From RPQJ01 sp963846315 (GTDB lineage: Bacteria > Pseudomonadota > Gammaproteobacteria > Steroidobacterales > Steroidobacteraceae), in assembly GCA_963846315.1 (NCBI GenBank), contig CAWJVM010000008.1, positions 372,001 to 436,000 of the forward strand: a stretch of 64,000 bases of DNA. The letters run 5' to 3'. Made by a program: the position numbers and the translations under genes. How positions within the stretch are numbered: position 1 is the stretch's first letter; every line of letters begins with the position of its first letter. This document shows, in pieces, positions 43,947-50,960 of this stretch. The notes under the pieces are model-generated. The model was given only the letters and a program-made list of their open reading frames with translations, made no database searches and was not told the DNA's origin.

Positions 43947-44225
43947 ATGAGCCACAAGCACGAGAGCCTGCTGCGCACGATCTTCCACGATCCGATCAGC
44001 GCCAACATCCACTGGCGTGAGATCGAGTCGCTGCTGCATCACCTTGCTGCTGAAATCGAGCCGCTCTCAGGCGCGCGCCTGCGCGTGAAGCTGAACGGCG
44101 TCGAGGGCATCCTGCACCGGCCGCACCACGGCAACACGCTCGACAAGAACGCCATGCGGCATCTGCGCGAATACCTTGCCCACGCGCGCTGCACACCATC
44201 GCAGTACGAGCAGAGTCACTCCTGA
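43947..44225 (+). CDS. HicA-like (YcfA family) protein without HicB
   Basis: 92 residues: HKHESLLRTIFHDPISANIH, then WREIESLLHHLAAEIEPLSG and RVKLNGVEGILHRPHHGNTL. The dsRNA-binding-like fold and the G-V-x-G-x-x-H-R-P-H pattern are those of HicA mRNA interferase toxins. No hicB antitoxin follows; the downstream 290 bases are a palindromic element whose left end supplies the TGA stop. This orphan form is widespread and may not be a toxin. The start was chosen where family similarity begins. Confidence 0.72.
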   Translation: MSHKHESLLRTIFHDPISANIHWREIESLLHHLAAEIEPLSGARLRVKLNGVEGILHRPHHGNTLDKNAMRHLREYLAHARCTPSQYEQSHS

Positions 44226-44510
44226 GTCGCGTCAGTGGTCGTGCTGGCGCCTGCAAGGCGCGAGCGCTTCTTCATATTCGACGATGCCGCTGCACCTGAT
44301 GTGCGCGGTGGGTTCCGCATCCGGGACGCGCTCCAAAAGTCGTGCGCGGCATGGACGCCGCGCCCGAAGCCCCCACGGATGGGTTAACGGCGTCTTTTGG
44401 AGCGCGTCCCGGATGCGGAGCCCACGGCGCACTGACGCCGGTTTTAATCGTCGAAGACAAGGAGCGCAAGCACCCTGCCGGCGCCAGCACGGCCACTGAC
44501 GCGACTCAGG
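44221..44510. repeat. 290-bp palindromic MITE-like element
   Basis: A perfect 18-bp terminal inverted repeat, CCTGAGTCGCGTCAGTGG at 44221-44238 and its complement at 44493-44510, bounds the element. Inside, the arms stay paired with scattered mismatches, including CGTGCTGGCGCC and TTCGACGAT blocks. They meet in a perfect 26-bp inner repeat at 44314-44339 and 44394-44419, around a 54-base loop. The loop has its own 7-bp hairpin (44344-44350 with 44357-44363). Arms are about 118 bases each. The ends supply the TGA stop codons of both convergent flanking genes. No transposase gene and no clear target-site duplication are visible. The open frames inside are by-products of the palindrome. Confidence 0.8.
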
Positions 44511-44982
44511 CTGTCTCTGCGAGTCGCGGGATGTCGCCAGGCTCGATGTCCATCGCGCGCCCAAAGCCTGCGACGTACGTGCCCGCCACGAACTGCAGCC
44601 GATAGAGCGTGAAGTCGCCGAGCTTGAAGGTGATGCGGCTGTCGGGGAAGCGGGAAAGGTACAGCTCGCGGCCCGCTTCCCACTCCGGGCTCTTGCGTTC
44701 GAACGGCTGCACCGTGCAGTCGAACATCAGCCGCTCGATCTGCAACGGGTCCTTGTCTGGCCCGTCCTGCTCGTGGACCAGGATGCCGGCATGGGCTCCG
44801 GCGGTCAGGCCCTGCGTGTGCCGCGCGAGTCTCGACGCGTGCACCAGCACGGCCGACCGGTCGGGCACCGGTACGAACGGCAGCAGTCCGGCATACGGGC
44901 CCTGTGCGGTCTGCACGGCCAGGGTCAGGATGCGCTGCCGGTCGAGCATCGACTGCAACGCGCGAACGGTGGACTTGAGCAT
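44506..44982 (-). CDS. Pyridoxamine-5'-phosphate-oxidase-like flavin/haem protein (HugZ-like)
   Basis: 158 residues, split-barrel flavin-binding fold. LQSMLDRQRILTLAVQTAQG and AGLLPFVPVPDRSAVLVHAS at the N terminus and FKLGDFTLYRLQFVAGTYVA, then GFGRAMDI, at the C terminus resemble the HugZ-like haem-utilisation or PNPOx-like proteins. The substrate is not certain. ATG 44982 opens the conserved part. The stop codon falls inside the right end of the palindromic element. The peptidase gene ends 17 bases upstream on the same strand. Confidence 0.75.
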   Translation of the reverse strand: MLKSTVRALQSMLDRQRILTLAVQTAQGPYAGLLPFVPVPDRSAVLVHASRLARHTQGLTAGAHAGILVHEQDGPDKDPLQIERLMFDCTVQPFERKSPEWEAGRELYLSRFPDSRITFKLGDFTLYRLQFVAGTYVAGFGRAMDIEPGDIPRLAETA

Positions 44983-44999
44983 GGGTCGAGCTTGGCGAA

Positions 45000-46292
45000 T
45001 CAACGAGTCAATCGATGCATCAGGATCGCGGCGCGCTTCACCTGCAGCGGCAGCGAGTCGAGCAACACGTACTCACCCGGCGCGTGATCGTTCTCGCCGT
45101 CCGTGCCGAGACCGTCGAGGCAGGCGAGGCGTCCATCGCCACAGACGAAAGCGATGTCGCCCGCCCCGCGTTCGACCGGCGGCTGGGCGACGATCGGGCC
45201 ACCGCCCAGATCGCGGCTCACCGCATCGAGCACACCGAGGATGCGTTCGCTGCCGGGGTTCGGCGCCATCGAGGGGTATTCGTTCTCGACGACGAGTTCC
45301 GCCGACGTCTTCGGCAGGTTCGCCGCGACGATCGCCTGCATCTTCTCGCGTGCCGATTCGAACTGCGCGGCGCCGAGGTAGCGGATGTCGCCTTCGACGC
45401 GCACTTCGCGTGGAATGACGTTGGTCTTGCCGAGCGCCGTTCCGCTCTTGCTCGCAGTCTCGTAGGTGACGTTGGTGCCGCCCACGATCACCGCGGGGTT
45501 GAACGTCAGGTTGGGCTCGCGCAATCCGGTCCGGAACTGGTCGAGGATGCGTGCCGCTTCGAAAATCGCACCGTAGCCACGCGTCTCGCCGAAGATTCCG
45601 GACGAGTGGCCCTGCACGCCGGTGACATGCAGCCGCCACGAACCGATGCCACGGCGGCCAATCACGGCCTTGCCCGGCGCCGAGCCTTCAAAGGCCAGGG
45701 CGATGTCGGCATCCGCGGCCGCCGCCAACAGCGATTCGCGGGTCACGAGCTGCGGCGAGCCTGGGTCTTCTTCGTCACCGGTGAAGACGACCGTGATGTT
45801 CATGTCGCGGAGTTCGCCCGTGGCGTGCAGTGCGCGCAAGGCTTCGAGCGCGACCAGGTTGCCACCCTTCATGTCGGACGAGCCGGTGCCGTAAGCCCGG
45901 TTGCCGTCGCGCCGGTAGGGCTCGCCCTGCAGCACCGTGTCGAGGTGCCCGATCAGCAGCAGGCGTGGGCTGCCATGCTTGCCGCGATGGGTCGCCACGA
46001 AATGCCCCGCCCGTTTCATCTCCGCCGGCAGTTCGACCCAGCGCGTCTCGAAACCGAGCGCGCCGAATTCGCGCGCGTAGATTTCACCCACTGCACGCAC
46101 GCCAGCGAGGTTCTCGGTGGCGCTCGGCACGTTCACCGTCTCGGCCAGCAATGCGAACGCCTCGTCGGTGCGTCGGTCGATGGCGGCGACGATCCGCATT
46201 TCCACGGCGGAAGGTGCCGCGTGCGCGGTGCCGACCGTGAGCAGCGCCAACACGCACAGTGAGACGACCGGGAATCGAGGGGCATCGTTCAA
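45000..46292 (-). CDS. Exported M20-family metallopeptidase
   Basis: 430 residues with a signal peptide (VVSLCVLALLTVGTAHA). M20/ArgE/CPG2 motifs: RLLLIGHLDTVLQGEPYRRD (metal His and Asp), YGTGSSDMKGGNL, VVFTGDEEDPGSPQ (catalytic and bridging Glu pair) and GENDHAPGEYVLLDS (last His). The dimerisation domain includes the HSSG of GVQGHSSGIFGE. Probably a carboxypeptidase or aminoacylase acting in the periplasm, consistent with the peptide-salvage genes elsewhere in the window. Confidence 0.9.
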   Translation of the reverse strand: MNDAPRFPVVSLCVLALLTVGTAHAAPSAVEMRIVAAIDRRTDEAFALLAETVNVPSATENLAGVRAVGEIYAREFGALGFETRWVELPAEMKRAGHFVATHRGKHGSPRLLLIGHLDTVLQGEPYRRDGNRAYGTGSSDMKGGNLVALEALRALHATGELRDMNITVVFTGDEEDPGSPQLVTRESLLAAAADADIALAFEGSAPGKAVIGRRGIGSWRLHVTGVQGHSSGIFGETRGYGAIFEAARILDQFRTGLREPNLTFNPAVIVGGTNVTYETASKSGTALGKTNVIPREVRVEGDIRYLGAAQFESAREKMQAIVAANLPKTSAELVVENEYPSMAPNPGSERILGVLDAVSRDLGGGPIVAQPPVERGAGDIAFVCGDGRLACLDGLGTDGENDHAPGEYVLLDSLPLQVKRAAILMHRLTR

Positions 46293-46352
46293 GGGTGGAA
46301 CCTCAGAGTCGGCGACGGCGCGTGCGGCGTGACAGGCGCTGGCGCGGGACGG

Positions 46353-46937
46353 TCAGTGCGGCAGCAGGGCTGGCACGCCAATGAAGCGCTGGTGCGCCCA
46401 GGCGATGACGATGACGTACACCACGAGGCCGCCGACGATCGCGAGCACGTCGTTGGTGGTCGACGGTGCCTTGGTCGTCCCCGGTTTGCGTCGCGCGATG
46501 CGCTTGCCGACCGCGATGCGGTCCGCCACGGCCCAGGCGAGGAAGCCGCCGAACAGCAGCACGTCCGCGAGGTTGCCGTTGACGAACAGGTGGGCCAGCG
46601 CCCAGGCCTTGGTGGCCGTCAGCATCGGATGCTTGACGGCGGCCTTGATCCGGCCGGGCAGGTACGTCGCAAACAGCAGCGGAAACACCGGCAGCAGCAG
46701 CAATGCCGCCACGTGACGCATCCAGGTCGGCGGCGTGTAGAGCACGGTGGGTTCGGCGCGCGTGAGGCCGTATCCGTGCACGAGCATGACGAAGCCGATG
46801 ATCGAGGCCGCCGTGTAAAGCGCTTTCCACGGGGCATCGCCGAGCTTCGCGACCATGCCGTCCCGCCACGCCGGCGCAACGATTGCGATCGAGTGCACGC
46901 CGAGAAACAGCAGCAGGCCGGCAACGAGGTAGGTCAT
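46353..46937 (-). CDS. NnrU family membrane protein
   Basis: 194 residues, about five membrane helices. Recognised by VAGLLLFLGVHSIAIVAPAW at the start, VLYTPPTWMRHVAALLLLPV and IKAAVKHPMLTATKAWALAH, then LFVNGNLADVLLFGGFLAWA, the core of the NnrU family. NnrU genes were found near denitrification clusters, but the function is unknown, and no nitrogen-oxide genes are here. The ATG overlaps the stop of the upstream LysR-type gene by four bases, so the pair is coupled. Confidence 0.85.
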   Translation of the reverse strand: MTYLVAGLLLFLGVHSIAIVAPAWRDGMVAKLGDAPWKALYTAASIIGFVMLVHGYGLTRAEPTVLYTPPTWMRHVAALLLLPVFPLLFATYLPGRIKAAVKHPMLTATKAWALAHLFVNGNLADVLLFGGFLAWAVADRIAVGKRIARRKPGTTKAPSTTNDVLAIVGGLVVYVIVIAWAHQRFIGVPALLPH

Positions 46938-47927
46938 GTGGGCTCCCTTGGATCTGGCGCGAGTCTAGCTGACACGGGGGCGGGCACGGGGGCAGGCCGT
47001 CGCGACGGCTGCTTGATCCAGCGACGGACTTCCTCGTTCCAGCGCAGCAGCAGGTCCGCGGCGAAGTCCGAGAACACGCGCACCTTGGCCAATTGATGAC
47101 CGGCGGACGGGTAGACGAGCGAGATCGGCGGGCCGGGCATGACGAAGTCTTCGAGGATCAGCTGCAATTCACCGCGCCCGACGTATTCGGCCACGATGAG
47201 ATCGGCGGTGTGCGTGATGCCGAGGCCCGCGACGGCCGCGATGATCGGACCCTCGACCGAGTTGAACAGCATCGAAAATTTGAGCCCGAGTCGCTTCGGC
47301 GTATACGGCGCCGGAAACGTCCACTCCGGCGGCGCGCCCGAAGCTCCCGTCAGGCCGACGAGCTTGTGCTGGCGCAATTCGTCGGGGTGTTTTCGGTTCC
47401 CCGTGGTCCTGCAAGTACGCGGGAGCGGCGCACGTGACGATATTCACCTGCGTCACTCGCCGGACCGCGAGTCCGGTCTGCCGGATCGGCCCGACGCGCA
47501 GCGCCACGTCGACGCGTTCGGCGACCAGGTCGACGACGCGATCGTTGAGGCGCAGGTCCAGCTCGATCAACGGGTAGCGCCGCGTGAACTCGGGCAGGGC
47601 AGGGAGCAGCAGGTAACGTCCGAACGCTACCGGCACGTCCACCCGCAGTTTGCCTTGCGGCTTGGAGCGCGTGTCGCGCAGCGTTTCCTCCGCGTCGCGC
47701 AGTTCCTCGAGGATGCGGCGCGTGCGGCGCAGGAACTCGGTGCCTTCGGCGGTCAGCGAGACCCGGCGCGTCGTCCGGTTGAGCAGGCGTGCGCCGAGGT
47801 GCTTTTCGAGCGCGGCGACGTGTGAGCTGGCGGCTGGTCGCGAAATCTCGAGTTCGTCGGCGGCCTGGCCGAACGACCCGCGTTCCGCGACCCGGGCGAA
47901 GACCTTCATCGCAAGCAGTTGGTCCAT
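46934..47927 (-). pseudogene. LysR-family regulator, frameshifted
   Basis: The N-terminal domain is intact (MKVFARVAERGSFGQAADEL, SRPAASSHVAALEKHLGARL). The substrate domain continues to CAAPAYLQDHGEPKTP. There, a CCCC run at 47384-47387 (GGGG on the plus strand) has one C too many. In the restored frame DELRQHKLVGLTGASGAPPE, LGLKFSMLFNSVEGPIIAAV and AGLGITHTADLIVAEYVGRG complete a normal LysR protein of about 330 residues. Homopolymer location makes assembly error likely. It is divergent from the small membrane-protein gene at 48031 and coupled to nnrU. Confidence 0.85.
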
Positions 47928-48030
47928 GTGCTGATTGTTATGAAATACAGAATAGAGTGCAACGGTTATTCGGATTTATCGGAACAAAGCCTGGGCGTAC
48001 CTTGTGCCCCACAACAGCAGGAGGCTCGTC

Positions 48031-48159
48031 ATGTTCAACCGCAAACAGTCCCAGGTCTCGTTCTTCAACCTCGCCATCGGCTCCAGCCTGGTGGTCTCCG
48101 TCGCCTTCGTCGTGACCATCCTGGTCGAGGCGGTGGCGGGCATGCAAAGCTTTGTCTGA
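48031..48159 (+). CDS. 42-residue single-span membrane protein
   Basis: ATG 48031 follows GGAGG at 48019-48023, a strong ribosome site. The product begins MFNRKQSQVSFFNLAIGSSL, has one hydrophobic helix (VVSVAFVVTILVEAVAGM) and ends QSFV. It is divergent from the frameshifted LysR gene across an AT-rich 103-base gap, so it is a likely LysR target. No family is recognised. Confidence 0.55.
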   Translation: MFNRKQSQVSFFNLAIGSSLVVSVAFVVTILVEAVAGMQSFV

Positions 48160-48250
48160 TTCATGCCAGGCTTCGCCCGGAATCGCCCATCCCTGGCGAT
48201 TCCGGTGGACTCCCTACTCAAAAAGTCCAGCAAATACAAGATAGTACATG

Positions 48251-48269
48251 CTTGCTGCGCCGCAGCAAG
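48251..48269. promoter_or_regulatory. Perfect 9+1+9 palindrome, possible operator
   Basis: CTTGCTGCG-C-CGCAGCAAG is perfectly symmetrical and contains a TTGCTG that could serve as a -35 element. TACTCT at 48278-48283 is a weak -10 at a long 20-base spacing. It lies between the two small membrane-protein genes and resembles a regulator-binding site more than a terminator, since no U tract follows. The stretch 48160-48250 shows nothing else. Confidence 0.4.
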
Positions 48270-48387
48270 AAATGCGCTACTCTGAGCTCGATCGCCCGGT
48301 CGTGAGTCGGCCCACCGCCTCGCTCGACCCCTCCCCCTGCAGTGGGGCAGCGCCGGCTCCGGACCTCGCGATCTTCCTGGAGGTCCT

Positions 48388-48507
48388 ATGGAACGACTGC
48401 CTGACACCTATCCCTGGCTGCTCGCGATCTGGCTGGCTGCTGCAGCCGTCGCTGCCCTCGTGATCCTCGCCCACGCACTGCACCATGGCGCCGTCACCCT
48501 GACCTGA
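48388..48507 (+). CDS. 39-residue single-span membrane protein
   Basis: ATG 48388 follows TGGAGGT at 48378-48384. The peptide starts MERLPDTYPWLLAIWLAAAA and continues with VAALVILAHALHHGAVTLT: a short polar N terminus and one long hydrophobic helix with two His at its end. The strong ribosome site and intact frame favour a real small gene. It is 86 bases upstream of the PLP decarboxylase. No family is recognised. Confidence 0.5.
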   Translation: MERLPDTYPWLLAIWLAAAAVAALVILAHALHHGAVTLT

Positions 48508-48593
48508 CGCGTGCGGCGCGACTGCCGCCGGTGAAATCCCGTAGTAGGCTGCGCCCGGGCGGACCCCTCCAGCCGCCAGTCAGGACCCAGCCC

Positions 48594-50054
48594 ATGAGCA
48601 GTCCCCCCATCGATGAATCGCTGGACCCCGCCGATTGGGAGGCCCTGCGACGCCTCGCGCACCAGGCCATCGACGATGGCTTCGACTACCTGGAGGGAGC
48701 CCGGGACCGTCCCGTCTGGCGCCCCGTGCCCGACGCGATCGTTGCGCGGTTACGCCAGCCTGCACCGCGGCTGCCGCAGGGCGCCGAAGCGGCGTACGGT
48801 GAGTTCAAGGAGCTGGTGATGCCCTATGCCATGGGCAACACGCATCCCCGCTTCTGGTCCTGGTTCATGGGCAACGGCACGCCGTTCGCGGCTGTCGGCG
48901 ATTTCCTGGCGGCCGTGCTCAATCCCAACATGGGCGGCGGCAACCACGTGCCGAACCACGTCGAGGCGCAGGTGGTCGACTGGTGCAAGGAGATTGCCGG
49001 CTTCCCTGCGGAAGCGAGCGGCCTGCTCGTGAGCGGCGGCTCCATGGCGAACTTCGTCGGCCTTGCCGTCGCGCGTAATTCTCGCGCGGGTGTCGACGTG
49101 CGGGCCGAAGGGGTTGCCGCCATTCCGCGTCCACTCATTACGTATGCGTCGGTCGAGGTGCACAGCTGCGTGCAGAAGGCAATCGAGTCGCTGGGACTCG
49201 GCGCGCATTCGCTGCACAAGGTACCCGTCAACGCCGACTTCGAAATCGACATCGGCGCGCTCGAGCGGATGATCGCGGAGGACCGCGCCGCAGGCCGGCA
49301 GCCGTTCTGCGTCATCGGCAACGCGGCGACCATCAACACCGGAGCGACGGACGACCTCGACGCGCTCGCCACGCTCTGCGAACGCGAGCACCTCTGGTTT
49401 CACGTCGACGGCGCGATCGGCGCGCTGCTTGCGCTGGCGCCGAAGCACGGTCACCTGGTGCGCGGCATGGAGCGCGCGGACTCCGTCACGCTCGACCTGC
49501 ACAAATGGCTGCACGTGCCCTTCGAGGCGGCCTGCGTGCTGGTGCGCGATCGCAAGGCGCATCGCGAGGCGTTCGCCCTGACACCCGAATACCTCGAGCG
49601 CACCGAGCGCGGCCTCGCCAGCGGCGCACTCTGGTTCAGCGAGTACGGACTGCAGCTGTCGCGCGGTTTTCGCGCGCTCAAGGTGTGGCTCTCGATCAAG
49701 GAACACGGGCTCGATCGCTTCGGCCGCCTGATCGACCGCAACATCGCGCAGGCGCATGAACTTGCGGAACTGGTGCAGGCGGAGCCCGACCTCGAACTGC
49801 TGGCGCCGGTCGCGACCAACATCGTCTGCTTCCGCTTCAACCCGGGTGGGCTGGCTGACGAGCAGTTGAATGCGCTGAACGAGGAACTGCTGATCCGCCT
49901 GCACGAAAGCGGCATTGCGGCGCCGTCCTACACCACGCTGAACGGCCGTTACTGCCTGCGCGCGGCGATCGTCAATTACCGCACGACCAGCGCCGACCTG
50001 CCCGTGCTCGTGAGTGCGGTCAGGGAGATCGGGGCATCACTCCCACGTCCTTGA
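48594..50054 (+). CDS. PLP-dependent amino-acid decarboxylase (group II, AADC-like)
   Basis: 486 residues. The PLP-binding Lys304 is in LDLHKWLHVPFEAAC. The ring-stacking His190 is in ASVEVHSCVQKAIESLG and Asp272 in LWFHVDGAIGALLALAPKH. The N-terminal AMGNTHPRFWSWFMGNGT and the central GLLVSGGSMANFVGL are standard. Homologues decarboxylate aromatic amino acids or glutamate/2,4-diaminobutyrate; the exact substrate cannot be read here. ATG 48594 is the first codon with family similarity. Confidence 0.9.
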   Translation: MSSPPIDESLDPADWEALRRLAHQAIDDGFDYLEGARDRPVWRPVPDAIVARLRQPAPRLPQGAEAAYGEFKELVMPYAMGNTHPRFWSWFMGNGTPFAAVGDFLAAVLNPNMGGGNHVPNHVEAQVVDWCKEIAGFPAEASGLLVSGGSMANFVGLAVARNSRAGVDVRAEGVAAIPRPLITYASVEVHSCVQKAIESLGLGAHSLHKVPVNADFEIDIGALERMIAEDRAAGRQPFCVIGNAATINTGATDDLDALATLCEREHLWFHVDGAIGALLALAPKHGHLVRGMERADSVTLDLHKWLHVPFEAACVLVRDRKAHREAFALTPEYLERTERGLASGALWFSEYGLQLSRGFRALKVWLSIKEHGLDRFGRLIDRNIAQAHELAELVQAEPDLELLAPVATNIVCFRFNPGGLADEQLNALNEELLIRLHESGIAAPSYTTLNGRYCLRAAIVNYRTTSADLPVLVSAVREIGASLPRP

Positions 50055-50093
50055 GCGGCAGCACGCCGAAGGCGTCGGCATGCAGGCTCGTGA

Positions 50094-50960
50094 TCAGGCA
50101 GCGAGGTGCAGCATCCTGCGCGCTTCAGCCGGCGTCGCACACTCGCGTCCTGCGGCGCGCGCCACGCTGACGATCGCGTCGATCAATTCGCCATTACTGC
50201 GGGCTTTGCGGCCGTCCGGAAGATAAAACGTGTCTTCGAGACCGGTGCGCAGGTTGCCACCGAGTTCCGCTGTGCGCCGGTGCAGCGGCCAGATGTTCTC
50301 GCGGCCGATCGCGGTGACCTGCCAGGTGGCGTTCGCAGGCAGCAGCCCGATCAGGATCGGGAGCAGCGCCGGATCGGCCGGCATGCCGGACTCGACGCCC
50401 ATGACGAAGTTGAGATCCGGATGGCCGCGATACAGTCCGGAGCGCACGAACATGTCGACGCTGCGCACGATGCCGACGTCGAAGCACTCGAATTCGGGCA
50501 ACGCCTCGGTCTCCTGGATCACCTGCAGGAAGGCCGCGATTTTCTCCACCGGGTTGTCGAAGAGCATCGGCGGCCAGGCCCAGCGGCCGTCGCTGCGCAC
50601 CTTCAGGTAGTTCAGCGAACCGGCGTTGGCCGCTGCAATCTCCGGCTTCACGGCCCGGATGCAGGCGACCGGACCCGAAATATCCGGACCCACGATGCCG
50701 GTGGACTGGTTGAAGATGACGCCTGGGCAGGCTTCGCGGATCGCCTGCGCGATCTCGACGGCGACGTCCGGCTCCCAGCAGGGCAGGTGTCCTTTGCCTT
50801 CGCCCTGTTGCCTGTAGTGCACGTGCACGACACTGGCACCTGCGTCGCAGGCGGCTCGTGCCTCGCGTGCCATCTGTTCCGGAGTGACCGGCACGTGGTG
50901 CTGCGCGGGATCGGTCAGCACGCCCGTCAGGGCACAAGTGACGACGACTTTGGCGGTCAT
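50094..50960 (-). CDS. BKACE-family beta-keto acid cleavage enzyme
   Basis: 288 residues. BKACE (formerly DUF849) enzymes transfer the acetyl end of a beta-keto acid to acetyl-CoA, giving acetoacetate and a new acyl-CoA; Kce in lysine fermentation is the type member. Zinc-site and family motifs: VVTCALTGVLTDPAQH, AGASVVHVHYRQQGEGKGHL, CPGVIFNQSTG, AANAGSLNYLK and LGGNLRTGLEDTFYLPDGR. It is the last gene of the acyl-CoA carboxylase operon and overlaps the biotin carboxylase gene by four bases. Confidence 0.9.
   Translation of the reverse strand: MTAKVVVTCALTGVLTDPAQHHVPVTPEQMAREARAACDAGASVVHVHYRQQGEGKGHLPCWEPDVAVEIAQAIREACPGVIFNQSTGIVGPDISGPVACIRAVKPEIAAANAGSLNYLKVRSDGRWAWPPMLFDNPVEKIAAFLQVIQETEALPEFECFDVGIVRSVDMFVRSGLYRGHPDLNFVMGVESGMPADPALLPILIGLLPANATWQVTAIGRENIWPLHRRTAELGGNLRTGLEDTFYLPDGRKARSNGELIDAIVSVARAAGRECATPAEARRMLHLAA

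Noticed and set aside
44176..44564. Overlapping open frames on both strands within the palindromic element
   Set aside because: The two strands give related translations simply because the DNA is an inverted repeat; there is no ribosome site or protein family.
45015..46262. Open frame of 415 codons opposite the M20 peptidase
   Set aside because: Same cause, GC-rich codon shadow; the peptidase motifs on the other strand are complete.
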